Positions 1-11,996 are shown, counted from the stretch's first letter. The stretch: 64,000 bases of DNA from Aureimonas sp. AU22 (GCF_001463745.1 NZ_BBWJ01000017.1:38259-102258); one strand, 5' to 3'. Notes: generated by a model not told the origin, from the letters alone. A program made the numbers and translations.

Positions 1-47
1 ACGTCTCGGGAGCGAGGACAGGGCAGGGCGGAGCTTGGCACCGGACG

Positions 48-1139
48 TCAGCGACCCGTCTGCGCGCGATGGCGCAGATAGTGGTCGGCGATGGCGCAGG
101 CGACCATGGCCTCGCCGATGGGCACGGCGCGAATGCCGACGCAGGGGTCGTGCCGGCCCTTCGTCATCACGTCCACCTCCTGGCCGTCGGCGTCGACCGA
201 GCGGCGGGGCGTGAGGATCGAGGACGTCGGCTTGACCGCGAAACGCGCGACGATCGGCTGGCCCGTGGCGATCCCGCCGAGGATGCCGCCGGCGTGGTTC
301 GACAGGAACTGCGGCCGCCCGTCGTTGCCCATCCGGATTTCGTCGGCGTTCTCTTCGCCCGACAGCGTGGCGGAGGCGAAGCCGTCGCCGATCTCGACGC
401 CCTTCACGGCATTGATCGACATGAGGCCGGCCGCGATGTCGGCGTCGAGCTTGCCGTAGAGTGGGGCGCCGAGCCCGGCGGGAACGCCCTCCGCCACGAC
501 TTCCACCACGGCCCCGATGGAGGAGCCGCGCTTGCGCACGCCGTCGAGCAGTTCGGCCCAGCGCTCGGCCGTCTCGGCATCCGGGCAGAAGAACGGGTTG
601 CGACGGGTTTCCTCCCAGTCGAAGCGGGTGCGATCGATGGCGACGTCGCCGATCTGCACGAGCGCGCCGCGCACCATGAGGCCGGGCACGACGAGCCGCG
701 CGATGGCGCCGGCCGCCACGCGCGTCGCCGTCTCGCGCGCTGACGAGCGACCGCCGCCGCGATAGTCGCGCACGCCATACTTCATGTCGTAGGTGATGTC
801 GGCATGGCCGGGCCGATAGCGCCGCGCGATCTCCGAATAGTCTTTCGATCGCTGGTCCACGTTGTCGATGTGGAGCGCGATCGGCGTGCCGGTGGACACG
901 AGCTCGCCCTCGGCATCGCCCGGCATCACACCCGAAAGCACGCGCGCCTGATCGGGCTCCTGCCGCTGCGTCGTGTAGCGCGACTGGCCGGGGCGGCGCT
1001 CGTCGAGATAGCGCTGGATGTGCGCTTCCGAGAAGCGCAGGCCCGGCGGCGTCCCGTCCACCACACAGCCGATGGCCGCGCCGTGGCTCTCACCCCAGGT
1101 GGTCACGCGGAAGAGGTGGCCGAAACTGTTGTGTGACAT
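48..1139 (-). CDS. aroC: Chorismate synthase
   Basis: Catalyses the last step of the shikimate pathway, converting 5-enolpyruvylshikimate-3-phosphate to chorismate in the cytoplasm with reduced FMN. The 363-residue protein has the expected family length. It opens with the characteristic [13 protein letters not shown] segment (about residues 8-20) and carries the [12 protein letters not shown] signature near 127-138 and a C-terminal MTKGRHDPC motif. The frame stays open about 82 codons upstream, but homology begins at the MSHNSFG start, so the ATG at 1139 is chosen. It is transcribed towards the window edge. Upstream lies a 190-base gap shared with the divergent DUF1344 gene. Confidence 0.97.
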   Translation of the reverse strand: MSHNSFGHLFRVTTWGESHGAAIGCVVDGTPPGLRFSEAHIQRYLDERRPGQSRYTTQRQEPDQARVLSGVMPGDAEGELVSTGTPIALHIDNVDQRSKDYSEIARRYRPGHADITYDMKYGVRDYRGGGRSSARETATRVAAGAIARLVVPGLMVRGALVQIGDVAIDRTRFDWEETRRNPFFCPDAETAERWAELLDGVRKRGSSIGAVVEVVAEGVPAGLGAPLYGKLDADIAAGLMSINAVKGVEIGDGFASATLSGEENADEIRMGNDGRPQFLSNHAGGILGGIATGQPIVARFAVKPTSSILTPRRSVDADGQEVDVMTKGRHDPCVGIRAVPIGEAMVACAIADHYLRHRAQTGR

Positions 1140-1329
1140 GAAGGTCCGCCGATCCCGTTGGCGCGCACGCCCATGAGCAAGTCGCCGATATGGCAGGGGT
1201 GATGCAGGGAAAATCGCGGTTGGGCAAGCCGATGGGCGCCCGAAAAAACCATAATCATCCCGGAACTTGCGCCCCGTCGAATCCTCGCGCGTGGCAGTCC
1301 GTGCCGCACGCCCATGCCGGAGCCTCCCG

Positions 1330-1554
1330 ATGACGAGACGGGTCGTCGCCTTCTTCGCCTGTTCGTTCCTCAGCGTATCGGCCACCTATCCGGCGGCTGC
1401 TCGGGAAACGGGCGGGACCATCGAGGCGATCGACCGCGACGAGGCGTCGCTGAAGCTGTCCGACGGAGCGACCTACAAACTGCCCGAAGCCTTCGACTAC
1501 ACGGCCGTTCGCCTAGGCATGGAAGTCGTGGTCGTCTACGAGGCGCATGCCTAG
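1330..1554 (+). CDS. Small exported DUF1344-family protein
   Basis: A 74-residue protein with an N-terminal signal peptide (about residues 1-22, ending ...YPAAA) and a short mature part. The mature part has the pattern [25 protein letters not shown], which resembles the small DUF1344 beta-barrel proteins common in rhizobia; their function is unknown. The frame could begin further upstream at 1267, but only from the ATG at 1330 does a normal signal peptide result. Its TAG stop shares the palindromic CTAG with the TAG stop of the convergent phosphatase gene, so the two coding regions overlap by four bases. Confidence 0.75.
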   Translation: MTRRVVAFFACSFLSVSATYPAAARETGGTIEAIDRDEASLKLSDGATYKLPEAFDYTAVRLGMEVVVVYEAHA

Positions 1555-2147
1555 ACCCAGTCGAAACGGCCTTCGCGGACGCGCAGGATACGGTCCTGCG
1601 GAATGCCCGTCTTCGATGCCTCGGTCGGCGAAAGGCCGGCGAAGGCGTGGAGGAAGGCCCGCGTGATGCCGCCGTGGGCGACCACGATGCTCGGACCATC
1701 CAGCTCGCGAAAGAACGGCGCGATGCGTTCCGCGAGTCCGGCATAGGTTTCCGCGCCGTCGCCCGGCGGCAGGAAGTGCCATTTGTCGGCATCGCGACGG
1801 GCGGCCTGATCCGGATACAGCTGGACGAGTTCCGGCACGGTGTAGCCCTGCCAGTCGCCGAAATGGATCTCCTTCAACCGCTCGTCGCGGCGGAACGCAT
1901 CGGGATCGAGCCCCGACTCGGTCCGGATCGTGCGCATCGTGTCGGCCGCACGCGTCATCGGGCTGGACACGTAGGCAAAGCTCGCGACCTCGCTACCGAG
2001 GACGTTGGCGAGGTATCTGCCGTTGCGGCGTGCCTGCGCGAAGCCGCTGCGGTTCAGCGGAATATCGCTCTGGCCCTGGAGGCGCGCTTCGGCGTTCCAG
2101 TCCGTCTGCCCGTGACGGCAGAGGTAGATCAGGGGAAGGCTGCTCAC
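1551..2147 (-). CDS. Histidine phosphatase (phosphoglycerate-mutase-like) family protein
   Basis: A 198-residue member of the histidine phosphatase superfamily. The phospho-acceptor motif RHG is at residues 11-13, SSP at 61-63, the catalytic Glu lies in RLKEIHFGDWQG (about 93), and the second His is at 158 in VVAHGG. Such proteins are often annotated as GpmB or cobalamin phosphatase, but the substrate cannot be read from sequence. The gene starts with GTG at 2147, 14 bases after the fabI stop, so it is probably co-transcribed with fabI. The pairing with fabI and aroC is common in rhizobia as I recall. Confidence 0.88.
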   Translation of the reverse strand: MSSLPLIYLCRHGQTDWNAEARLQGQSDIPLNRSGFAQARRNGRYLANVLGSEVASFAYVSSPMTRAADTMRTIRTESGLDPDAFRRDERLKEIHFGDWQGYTVPELVQLYPDQAARRDADKWHFLPPGDGAETYAGLAERIAPFFRELDGPSIVVAHGGITRAFLHAFAGLSPTEASKTGIPQDRILRVREGRFDWV

Positions 2148-2161
2148 GTCGGAAGGGCTCG

Positions 2162-2980
2162 TCAGTCCTTGATGACGGAAATGTCGGGCGCGTCCACGGC
2201 CTTCATGCCGACGACGTGGTAGCCCGAATCCGCGTGGTGGACCTCGCCCGTCACCGAGCGGGACAGATCGGACAGGAGGTAGAGGCCGACATCGCCAACC
2301 TCCTCGATCGTCACCGTGCGGCGCAGCGGGGCGTTGTATTCGTTCCACTTCAGGATGTAGCGGAAGTCGCCGATGCCCGAGGCTGCGAGCGTCTTGATCG
2401 GGCCGGCCGAGATGGCGTTGACGCGGATATTCTTCGGGCCGAGATCGACGGCCAGATACTTCACGCTCGCTTCCAGAGCCGCCTTGGCGACGCCCATCAC
2501 GTTGTAGTTCGGCATGACCTTCTCGGCGCCGTAGTAGGTCAGGGTCAGCATCGACCCGCCGTCGGTCATCAGCTTCTCGGCCCGCTGCGCGACCGCCGTG
2601 AAGGAATAGACGGAGATGTTCATGGTCTTGGTGAAGTTCGCTTCGGTCGTGTCGACGTAGCGGCCCGTCAGCTCGTCCTTGTCCGAGAAGCCGATGGCGT
2701 GGACGAGAAAATCGAGCTTGCCCCACTTTTCTTCCAGGGCCTTGAAGCAGGCATCGATGGTCGCGGGATCGCCGACGTCGCAATGACCACAGACGAAGGC
2801 GCCGAGTTCGGCCGCGAGCGGCTCGACGCGCTTGCGCAGGGCATCGCCCTGGTAGGTGAAGGCGATCTCGGCGCCCTGCGCGGCCAGGGCCTTGGCGATA
2901 CCGTAGGCGATGGAGCGGTTGTTGGCGACGCCGAGGATCACGCCCCGCTTCCCCTTCATCAGGCCCAACGAATCCACCAT
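2162..2980 (-). CDS. fabI: Enoyl-[acyl-carrier-protein] reductase (NADH)
   Basis: A short-chain dehydrogenase that reduces trans-2-enoyl-ACP in the last step of each fatty-acid elongation cycle. The 272-residue protein has the FabI-type nucleotide loop GVANNRSIA (17-25) instead of the usual SDR glycine motif. The active-site Tyr159-x6-Lys166 follows the upstream TYYGAEK segment. The ATG at 2980 is preceded by GAGGGAG at good distance; the frame runs 25 codons further upstream without homology. It lies between the DnaJ-like gene and the phosphatase gene on the same strand. Rhizobia often carry more than one FabI, so the paralogue number is not assigned. Confidence 0.95.
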   Translation of the reverse strand: MVDSLGLMKGKRGVILGVANNRSIAYGIAKALAAQGAEIAFTYQGDALRKRVEPLAAELGAFVCGHCDVGDPATIDACFKALEEKWGKLDFLVHAIGFSDKDELTGRYVDTTEANFTKTMNISVYSFTAVAQRAEKLMTDGGSMLTLTYYGAEKVMPNYNVMGVAKAALEASVKYLAVDLGPKNIRVNAISAGPIKTLAASGIGDFRYILKWNEYNAPLRRTVTIEEVGDVGLYLLSDLSRSVTGEVHHADSGYHVVGMKAVDAPDISVIKD

Positions 2981-3088
2981 GGCCTGAACTCCCTCGTATC
3001 GTTTCTGAATTTCCTGTTGGGGCGGCGGTATGGCATAGCCTCCTCCGGCCAGCAAGCAGGCCCGAGCTTTCGCGGGGGAAGCCGAGCC

Positions 3089-4033
3089 TCAACCGCGTTC
3101 GTCGCGCCGTTTCTCGAACAGCGCGGTCAGCTCCGGATCGGGCTGCGCGGGGAGGGCGATCGACAGCGTCACGAGGATGTCGCCCCGTCCTCCATCCTTG
3201 CGCGTAAGGCCCTTGCCCTTGAGCCGAAGGGTGCGGCCCGACGTCGTCCAGGGCTGAATCTTCGTCGCCACACGCCCTTCGAGCGTCTCGACTGTGACGC
3301 GGCCGCCGAGCACCGCGGTTTCCAGATCGACGTTCTGCTCCAGGAGGAGGTCGCGGCCGGTGACGCTGAAACGTGCGTGGTCGGCAAAGGATATGGTCAC
3401 GAGCGCATCGCCGGCGGGGCCGCCGTTGAACACGGCCGGCTGACCCTGGCCGCGCAGGCGAATGACCTGCCCGTCCTCCACGCCTTCGGGAAGACGAATC
3501 GCCAGCCGCTTCCCGTTCGGGAAGATGGCCTCGACCTTTTCGTCCGAGACGACGTCCTCGAGCCGCACTTTCAGGGTCGCGTTGATGTCTTCGCCCTTGG
3601 AGGGCGTGTTGCGGGCCGCCGTGAACCCGGAACGCGCACCGCGCTTGGCACCGAACGCCTGCTCGAAGAAATCGCCGAAGATGTTCTCGGCGCCCGGGAT
3701 GTCCGCCCCCGCGCCGCTGCGGAAATCGAAGGAGCCGCTGCTCGCTCCCGGTCCCCCGAACGGGCTTCCGCCCCCCCCACCGCCGAAACCGGAGAACCCC
3801 TGGAACTTGACCTTGCCTTCCGCATCGATCTCGCCCCGGTCGAACTGCCCGCGCTTTTCCTTGTCGCCCAGGATCTCGTAGGCCTGGTTGGCCTCGTTGA
3901 AGAGGGCGCTCGCGCTCGCGTCGGCCCCGTTCGCGTCGGGATGATACTTCTTGGCGAGCTTACGGAAGGCGGACTTGATCTCCGCCTCGCTGGCGGTGCG
4001 GGCCACGCCGAGAACGGTATAGGGGTCGCGCAT
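3089..4033 (-). CDS. DnaJ-like co-chaperone (CbpA type, no zinc finger)
   Basis: A 314-residue J-domain protein. Residues 1-65 form the J domain with the Hsp70-stimulating HPD motif at 31-33. A Gly/Phe-rich linker (about 75-115, with a run of six Gly) follows, then a two-part DnaJ C-terminal substrate-binding domain (about 150-305). The CXXCXGXG zinc repeats of true DnaJ are absent, so this is a CbpA/DjlA-class co-chaperone, probably acting with DnaK on unfolded clients. It is followed by fabI on the same strand after about 110 bases. Confidence 0.93.
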   Translation of the reverse strand: MRDPYTVLGVARTASEAEIKSAFRKLAKKYHPDANGADASASALFNEANQAYEILGDKEKRGQFDRGEIDAEGKVKFQGFSGFGGGGGGSPFGGPGASSGSFDFRSGAGADIPGAENIFGDFFEQAFGAKRGARSGFTAARNTPSKGEDINATLKVRLEDVVSDEKVEAIFPNGKRLAIRLPEGVEDGQVIRLRGQGQPAVFNGGPAGDALVTISFADHARFSVTGRDLLLEQNVDLETAVLGGRVTVETLEGRVATKIQPWTTSGRTLRLKGKGLTRKDGGRGDILVTLSIALPAQPDPELTALFEKRRDERG

Positions 4034-4172
4034 TCGGAATCGGTTTCCTGGTGGTCGGAGGTGAGTCTCCCGTGATCATCCGCGGGAATCGCCGCAAGAA
4101 TGGGCGACGGCCGCATATATGGCGAGCCCGTCGCGCAAATTGAAGTGGGACGGTCCGAGGGCGCTGAACGGC

Positions 4173-4592
4173 CTATCGATCTTCCGAGAAGCGGGTCAGC
4201 GTCCACTCCCCCTGTCCGGTCGTGCACGCTTCGCCCGCATAGAGCGCCACCCCGTCGAACCGCTGGCGCGACGTCGTGAACTGGCGGCACACGGCGTCGC
4301 CCGCCCGCGTCTCGCTAATCGCGGTGATCGTGCCGCTGGCGCCCGTGTCGGCGTTCGACCAGGCGAGAGGAGCGGTGTCCACCTTGTCGATGTTGGCGGC
4401 GGACACGGCATTGCGCACCGTGCGACTGTCGGACAGTGTCTCGGCGGCGAAAGCCGGATCGACCGGCGGGATCGATGCCGTGGTCAGGGTCTGATCGACT
4501 GCGACGTCTTCCAGGCCCTTGCCGCTGATTACCGTGCAGCCCGACAAGCCAGCAGCGAGGACACAGACGAAAGCGAGGCGGGTTCCTTCCAT
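4173..4592 (-). CDS. Predicted lipoprotein, RT0821/Lpp0805-like surface protein
   Basis: A 139-residue exported lipoprotein. The N-terminus from the ATG at 4592 has a hydrophobic segment ending in the lipobox LSGC (Cys near residue 19). The mature part contains paired cysteines (VCRQF and GEACT), which could form a disulfide. The pattern and the position next to pdxH and a dnaJ-like gene fit the RT0821/Lpp0805 family of small alphaproteobacterial surface proteins of unknown role. A longer start 60 codons upstream is open but would bury the signal sequence. It is divergent from pdxH with about 80 bases between starts. Confidence 0.72.
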   Translation of the reverse strand: MEGTRLAFVCVLAAGLSGCTVISGKGLEDVAVDQTLTTASIPPVDPAFAAETLSDSRTVRNAVSAANIDKVDTAPLAWSNADTGASGTITAISETRAGDAVCRQFTTSRQRFDGVALYAGEACTTGQGEWTLTRFSEDR

Positions 4593-4671
4593 GATCGAAA
4601 CTCGGCCTTTGCCACCGGTGGGACCTGACGTAGGTACCGGGGGAACATCATTCGAAAAATTGGATTCAAGA

Positions 4672-5289
4672 ATGAACAAGTCGACCTTAACGTTCGGTGA
4701 AGGCGGGTTGCCTCTGGACCCATACGAAGCCCTCACCGCATGGCTTCGCGACGCGGAAGAGTCGGAAGTCAACGACCCGACGGCGATGGCCCTGGCCAGC
4801 GTCGACGAGGATGGACTGCCCGACGTGCGGATGGTTCTCCTGAAGGCGTTCGACGAACGCGGCCTCGTCTTCTACACCAATTTCGAAAGCCGGAAAGGGG
4901 AGCAGATCCTCGCCAACCGCAAGGCCGCGCTTTGCATGCATTGGAAAAGCCGGCGGCGGCAGTTCCGGGCGCGCGGTCCGGTGGAGATCGTCACCGAGGC
5001 CGAGGCAGACGCCTATTTCGACGGGCGTCCCCACGGCAGCCGCATCGGCGCATGGGCGTCGCAGCAGAGCCGCCCGCTCGCCAGCCGTGCGGTCCTGGAA
5101 GGGCAGGTGGCTGACGTCGAGGCCAGGTACGGGGAGCAGGTGCCGCGCCCTCCGCACTGGTCGGGCTTTCGCATCATGCCGGTCGAGATCGAGTTCTGGC
5201 AGGACGGCGAGTTCCGACTGCACGACCGATTCCGGTTCGAGCGTGCGGCCGGCAACGGGGGATGGGCGATCCAGCGGCTCTATCCCTGA
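4672..5289 (+). CDS. pdxH: Pyridoxamine 5'-phosphate oxidase
   Basis: An FMN enzyme that oxidises pyridoxine or pyridoxamine 5'-phosphate to pyridoxal 5'-phosphate, the B6 cofactor. The 205-residue protein has the FMN-binding segments NVRMVLLK-like (here [10 protein letters not shown]) and [10 protein letters not shown]. It also has the substrate-binding RQFRARGPV and [11 protein letters not shown] motifs and the C-terminal FRLHDRFRF...W..RLYP signature. The ATG at 4672 gives the normal family length; earlier in-frame ATGs (for example 4591) would overlap the divergent lipoprotein start. It converges on tldD with a 15-base gap. Confidence 0.95.
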   Translation: MNKSTLTFGEGGLPLDPYEALTAWLRDAEESEVNDPTAMALASVDEDGLPDVRMVLLKAFDERGLVFYTNFESRKGEQILANRKAALCMHWKSRRRQFRARGPVEIVTEAEADAYFDGRPHGSRIGAWASQQSRPLASRAVLEGQVADVEARYGEQVPRPPHWSGFRIMPVEIEFWQDGEFRLHDRFRFERAAGNGGWAIQRLYP

Positions 5290-5304
5290 GGCCGGCGGCG
5301 GGCA

Positions 5305-6723
5305 TCACGCCTGCGTGCCGCCCACGGTCATCCGATCCATGCGCAGATGGGGCTGGCCGACGCCGACCGGCACCCACTGGCCCGCCTTGCCGCAATTGCC
5401 GATGCCCAGATCCAACGCGGCGTCGTTTCCGACCATCGAGACGCGATGCATCGCATCCGGCCCGTTGCCGATCAGCATCGCGCCCTTCACCGGCTCGGCC
5501 ACCTTGCCGTCGCGGATGCGATAGGCCTCCGTGCAGTTGAACACGAACTTGCCCGATGTGATGTCGACCTGCCCGCCGTTGAACGAGACCGCATAGATGC
5601 CGTCCTTCACCGAAGCGAGGATCTCTTCCGGCGTATGGGCGCCGTCCAGCATCATCGTGTTGGTCATGCGCGGCATCGGCGCGTGGGCATAGGACTGGCG
5701 GCGTCCGTTGCCGGTCGCTTTCATGCCCATCAGCCGCGCGTTCTGCCGGTCCTGCATGTAGTTCACCAGCTTGCCGTCCTCGATCAGGACGGTGCGGTTG
5801 GTCGGCGTGCCCTCGTCGTCGACCGACAGCGATCCGCGCCGCTCGGCGATCGTGCCGTCGTCGACCACGGTGACGCCGCGCGCGGCGACCTGGCTGCCGA
5901 GGAGGCCGGAGAAGGCCGAGGTCTTCTTGCGATTGTAGTCGCCCTCGAGCCCGTGGCCGACCGCCTCGTGCAGCATCACGCCTGGCCATCCCGCGGCAAG
6001 CACGGTGTCGAACGTTCCGGCTGGCGCCGGGACGGCTTCCAGGTTCAGCTTCGCCTGCCGGAGGGCTTCGTCGGCGATGGAGCGCCAGCTGTCGCGGCCG
6101 GCGAGCTGTAGGAACCCGTGCCGGCCGCCCGCGCCGCCCGACCCCGTCTCCTGGCGATCGCCGCGCCCAGCGACCACGGACACGTTGAGACGAACCAGCG
6201 GGCGCACGTCGCGGACGAGGCGTCCATCGGCCCGCAGGATTTCGACCACCTGCCATTGCGAGGCGAGCGACGCGCTGACCTGTCGCACGGATTCGTCCGC
6301 GCCGCGAAGATAGGCGTCGATCTCGGTGAGAAGTCTCACCTTTTCCTCGAACGAGGGTTCGGGGATCGGGTTCTCCGCGCCGTAGAGATGACGGTTGGTT
6401 CCCTTCGGCCCATCGGCCGCAACGCCGGAATGGCCGGATCGGACGGCACCGACCGAGGCCGCCGCGCGGCGAAGCGAGCCCGCCGACAGGTCGCCGGAGT
6501 GGGCGAAGCCAATGGCCTCGCCAGCGACGGCGCGCAGGCCGAATCCCTGGTCGGTGGAGAAGTCGCCGGCCTTCAGACGACCGTTGTCGAACAGGAGCGA
6601 CTCCTGTTCGCGATATTCCAAGAAGAGTTCGCCGTCATCCGCGCCGTGCAGCGTCTGCGAGACGATCCCCTCGACCTCCGCGCGCGACAGGTCGAACAGG
6701 TCGATCAGGGAAGAAGTCATCAT
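5305..6723 (-). CDS. tldD: Metalloprotease TldD
   Basis: The 472-residue TldD subunit of the TldD/TldE (PmbA) protease. It is known in other bacteria for peptide maturation (microcin B17) and antitoxin degradation. The metal-binding HExxxH motif, HEAVGH, lies at 252-257 with following GLEGDYNRKK. The C-terminal domain carries the conserved SVDDEGTP, MPRMTNT and NGGQVDITSG stretches. Two ATG codons are adjacent (6723 and 6720) after GGAGCGG; the first is given. Its partner gene tldE/pmbA is not in the window. In rhizobia tldD commonly sits just upstream of the cox cluster, as here. Confidence 0.95.
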   Translation of the reverse strand: MMTSSLIDLFDLSRAEVEGIVSQTLHGADDGELFLEYREQESLLFDNGRLKAGDFSTDQGFGLRAVAGEAIGFAHSGDLSAGSLRRAAASVGAVRSGHSGVAADGPKGTNRHLYGAENPIPEPSFEEKVRLLTEIDAYLRGADESVRQVSASLASQWQVVEILRADGRLVRDVRPLVRLNVSVVAGRGDRQETGSGGAGGRHGFLQLAGRDSWRSIADEALRQAKLNLEAVPAPAGTFDTVLAAGWPGVMLHEAVGHGLEGDYNRKKTSAFSGLLGSQVAARGVTVVDDGTIAERRGSLSVDDEGTPTNRTVLIEDGKLVNYMQDRQNARLMGMKATGNGRRQSYAHAPMPRMTNTMMLDGAHTPEEILASVKDGIYAVSFNGGQVDITSGKFVFNCTEAYRIRDGKVAEPVKGAMLIGNGPDAMHRVSMVGNDAALDLGIGNCGKAGQWVPVGVGQPHLRMDRMTVGGTQA

Positions 6724-6798
6724 CCGCTCCGCTGGCCTTCGATGTGTCGCGCTGACATAGGGGGGCGGGGAGGGGATGTCACGTTGGGCGGGCGCTGT

Positions 6799-7296
6799 TC
6801 AGGGAAGCGCGTCGAACCCCTCGCGGAAGCCGGCGAGATCGACCGGAATGCCGATTCCCTCTTCCGGGGTCTGGAACACGATGAAGGTGGCGGACTTGCC
6901 GGTCGACAACGTGTCGCGCAGCGTATCCTCAAGAATCACCTCGGCATAGCAGCCGTCCTCGAAGCAACGCACGAACTGCGCGCGCCCGATGTCCTTGCCA
7001 TCGACATAGAGGCCGAGGCCGTTAGGCAGAAGGATGCCGAGCGGCGCGAGGACACGAAGAATGCGCGCCTTGCCGTCGGCGGTCTTGAGGGCCAGGACCG
7101 ACAGCCCCACCTCCGGTCGATCCTCCGCCACGACGTTCTGCAGGAGGGCGCACTGCTCGCCGGCCGCGCCGGCCGGCTGATCGCACACCACAGCCCAGGC
7201 CCCGTGCTGCGACTTCACCGTGCCGGTTTGCGCCTGCGCCGGAGCGGCCAGGAGAAGCGGGAGAGCGGCGAGGGCCGAGGCGATAGCTAGCTTCAT
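6799..7296 (-). CDS. Invasion-associated locus B (IalB) family periplasmic protein
   Basis: A 165-residue exported protein with a clear signal peptide (1-22, cleavage after AQA). The mature part resembles IalB/DUF1176-type proteins of Bartonella and other rhizobiales: an early HGAWAVVCDQ segment and four cysteines (about 38, 49, 110 and 115), probably in disulfides, followed by a hydrophobic core repeat. IalB was named for erythrocyte invasion in Bartonella, but homologues are widespread in free-living species, so no virulence role is implied. It diverges from coxB across a 316-base region and is followed by tldD on the same strand. Confidence 0.85.
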   Translation of the reverse strand: MKLAIASALAALPLLLAAPAQAQTGTVKSQHGAWAVVCDQPAGAAGEQCALLQNVVAEDRPEVGLSVLALKTADGKARILRVLAPLGILLPNGLGLYVDGKDIGRAQFVRCFEDGCYAEVILEDTLRDTLSTGKSATFIVFQTPEEGIGIPVDLAGFREGFDALP

Positions 7297-7612
7297 TGTT
7301 TCTTTCCAGGGACCGGGCGACGGTCGGCTCGGTTTCCGTGCGCGAAATTAACCAACGCCCCCGGCCGCGTCGAGCCCGCCGCGACAGGTTCGCGCAACGC
7401 TGCCCGCGCGGAGCGGACGGCGAGCAACAATCGCACTTTGTCGCAAGCCGTCGTGTCGTCGGCTTGTTGCGAAATGGGCGGTTTCATGGTTGAAGCGCAC
7501 GAGGCACCTGCACATTAGCGGCATTCGATATTGCGGCCCGCGCGCCTCGATCCGCTCCCGTGACGGGGCAGCGGACCGTGGGAAGAAAAGCCTGCCACGA
7601 GGGAGAGCATTC
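7297..7612. other. Divergent intergenic region IalB / coxB
   Basis: No gene is supported in these 316 bases, which must hold the promoters for the IalB-like gene (leftward) and the cox operon (rightward). An imperfect hairpin lies at 7441-7472: TCGC/GCGA and AAGCCG/CGGCTT arms around a nine-base loop with a three-base bulge. The last 20 bases hold a strong GAGGGAG ribosome-binding site for the coxB GTG start. A 41-codon upstream extension of the coxB frame is open but has no similarity to cytochrome oxidase and no good ribosome-binding site. I could not identify a convincing -35/-10 pair. Confidence 0.5.
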
Positions 7613-10179
<2,567 letters not shown>

Positions 10180-10197
10180 ACGGCGACCACGAACATC

Positions 10198-10219
10198 GAT
10201 CCCGGCTCCGGCCGGGATC
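10198..10219 (+). terminator. Perfect 9-bp hairpin between coxA and ctaB
   Basis: GATCCCGGC and GCCGGGATC form a nine-base-pair stem around the tetraloop TCCG, beginning 18 bases after the coxA stop. No run of T follows, so it is not a textbook intrinsic terminator. It could stabilise the coxBA message 3' end or lower expression of the downstream assembly genes relative to the structural subunits. Confidence 0.5.
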
Positions 10220-10295
10220 ACCCGTCTGAACGATCGGCTGAGTTTCGCGTCGCCTGAACGAAGGGGATGCGAACGCCGATCGGACCGCGAGAGGC

Positions 10296-11246
10296 ATGAC
10301 GTTGAGCGCCATCGATTTCCCCGTTGCGAGCGAAGCCCGTCCCGGCATCAGCCTGGCCGAACCGCGTGACTACTTCGCTCTCCTCAAGCCGCGCGTCATG
10401 TCGCTCGTGGTGCTCACCGCCGCGACGGGGCTTCTGGCCGCGCCCGCGGGCATGAACCCGGTGCTCGGTTTCGTATCGCTTCTCGCGATCGCGCTCGGAG
10501 CCGGCGGGTCCGGCGCGCTCAACATGTGGTACGATCGCGACATCGACCGCGTGATGACCCGCACGGCCAAGCGGCCCGTGCCTGCGGGCCGCGTCGCGCC
10601 GGAAAACGCGTTGGCCTTCGGCCTCGCGCTGTCGATCTTCTCGGTCATGCTGCTCGGACTTGCGGCCAACTGGTTCGCGGCCGCCTTCCTCGCCTTCACC
10701 ATCGCCTTCTATGCCGTGTTCTACACGATGTGGCTGAAGCGCTCGACCGCACAGAACATTGTGATCGGTGGGGCCGCCGGCTCGTTTCCGCCGATGGTGG
10801 CCTGGGCGGCCGTCACGGGCGGCGTGTCGTGGGAAGGCTTCGTCCTCTTCCTCATCATCTTCCTCTGGACGCCGCCGCACTTCTGGGCGCTGGCGCTGTT
10901 CAAGATGAAGGACTACGGCGCTGCCGGCATTCCGATGCTGCCGAACGTGGCCGGCGAGCGTTCCACGCGCCGCCACATCTTCGCCTATTCGCTTGTTCTC
11001 GCGCCGATCGGCGTTCTGCCCTACGTCCTCGGGTTCGCCAGCCCGATTTACGGCGTGGTGTCGGCGCTTCTGGGTCTCAACTTCCTGCGCCTCGCCTACG
11101 GCGTCCTGGGCATGGCCGACGCCGACACGGCGATGGTCCCGGCCAAGAAGCTCTTCGCCTTCTCGATCGTCTACCTCTTCGCGCTGTTCGCATGGCTGCT
11201 GGCGGAAGGCGTCCTGAGCCACGGCTGGGGGTTGCATGTCGCCTGA
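10296..11246 (+). CDS. ctaB: Protohaem IX farnesyltransferase (haem O synthase)
   Basis: A membrane prenyltransferase that adds a farnesyl group to protohaem to form haem O, the precursor of haem A needed by the oxidase. The 316-residue polytopic protein has the first Asp-rich motif NMWYDRDID starting at Asn76 and the KRPVPAGRV signature. The second cytoplasmic region reads [15 protein letters not shown]. Both are typical of the UbiA-type CtaB/CyoE family. The gene lies in the middle of the oxidase operon. Its last 11 bases overlap the start of coxF, suggesting translational coupling. Confidence 0.96.
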   Translation: MTLSAIDFPVASEARPGISLAEPRDYFALLKPRVMSLVVLTAATGLLAAPAGMNPVLGFVSLLAIALGAGGSGALNMWYDRDIDRVMTRTAKRPVPAGRVAPENALAFGLALSIFSVMLLGLAANWFAAAFLAFTIAFYAVFYTMWLKRSTAQNIVIGGAAGSFPPMVAWAAVTGGVSWEGFVLFLIIFLWTPPHFWALALFKMKDYGAAGIPMLPNVAGERSTRRHIFAYSLVLAPIGVLPYVLGFASPIYGVVSALLGLNFLRLAYGVLGMADADTAMVPAKKLFAFSIVYLFALFAWLLAEGVLSHGWGLHVA

Positions 11247-11391
11247 ACCCCGTAACGAGACCGTGCAACTGACGGATGCCGAACAGCGCGCCCGCCGCCG
11301 GCGGTCGCTCGCCATCGGGCTGTTCCTCGCCGTGCTGGTGGTGCTGTTCTACGTCGTCAGCCTGTTCCGGATCGGGGGAGGGATCGGATGA
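11236..11391 (+). CDS. Small CoxF-type oxidase assembly protein
   Basis: A 51-residue open frame starting at ATG 11236 inside the 3' end of ctaB and ending in an ATGA overlap with ctaG. It has a charged N-terminus (...[12 protein letters not shown]) and a single membrane helix (about residues 25-44, [16 protein letters not shown]). This matches the small single-span protein often called CoxF, found between ctaB and ctaG in rhizobial oxidase operons; its precise role in cytochrome oxidase assembly is not established. The position, the coupled overlaps on both sides and the topology are the evidence. Confidence 0.85.
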   Translation: MSPEPRNETVQLTDAEQRARRRRSLAIGLFLAVLVVLFYVVSLFRIGGGIG

Positions 11392-11996
11392 CGACCTCGC
11401 TTCGCCGCTCGCCCGAAGAAGCGGCTCGCCGCGCCCGCACGATCGCGCTCGGTTGCGGTCTCTTCGTGTTCGGCATGGTCGGCGCGGCGTACGCCTCCGT
11501 GCCGCTCTACAAGCTGTTCTGCCAGGTCACCGGCTACGGCGGCACGACGCAGCGCGCCGAAACGGCTTCGACGACGGTCGTGGACCAGCCTGTCACCGTG
11601 CGCTTCGACGCCAACGCTTCCGGCCATGTTCCCTGGAGCTTCCAGCCGGTGGAACGCCAGATCACGCTGAGCCTCGGCGAGACACGGCAGACCGCCTATC
11701 GCGTCCGCAACAATTCGGACAAGGCCGTCACCGCGCAAGCGACCTTCAACGTCACGCCGCTCACGGCGGGCATCTACTTCAACAAGGTGCAATGCTTCTG
11801 CTTCACCGAGCAGACGCTGCAGCCGGGCGAGGAGGTCGACATGCCGGTCGTGTTCTTCGTCGATCCGGCGATCCGCGACGACCCGGACCTCAAGGAGGTC
11901 CCGACGATCACCCTGTCCTACACGTTCTTCCCCGTGGCGGAGCCGAAGACGCCCGTCGCCGCGGCGAAGGAAACGGGAACGGCGCAGGGACTGTGA
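11388..11996 (+). CDS. ctaG: Cytochrome c oxidase assembly protein CtaG (Cox11 family)
   Basis: A copper chaperone that delivers copper to the CuB site of CoxA. The 202-residue protein has one N-terminal membrane anchor (about 20-41) followed by ASVPLYKLFCQVTGYGGTTQ and an immunoglobulin-like periplasmic domain. The copper-binding Cys136-Phe-Cys138-Phe motif and the EQTLQPGE stretch are intact, as is the third conserved cysteine at about 44. ATG 11388 overlaps the coxF stop by four bases. About 110 bases separate it from coxC. Confidence 0.96.
   Translation: MTTSLRRSPEEAARRARTIALGCGLFVFGMVGAAYASVPLYKLFCQVTGYGGTTQRAETASTTVVDQPVTVRFDANASGHVPWSFQPVERQITLSLGETRQTAYRVRNNSDKAVTAQATFNVTPLTAGIYFNKVQCFCFTEQTLQPGEEVDMPVVFFVDPAIRDDPDLKEVPTITLSYTFFPVAEPKTPVAAAKETGTAQGL

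Noticed and set aside
1140..1385. N-terminal extension of aroC by 82 codons
   Set aside because: Homology and a normal family length begin at the ATG at 1139; the extension is rich in Arg and Ala and overlaps the divergent DUF1344 start.
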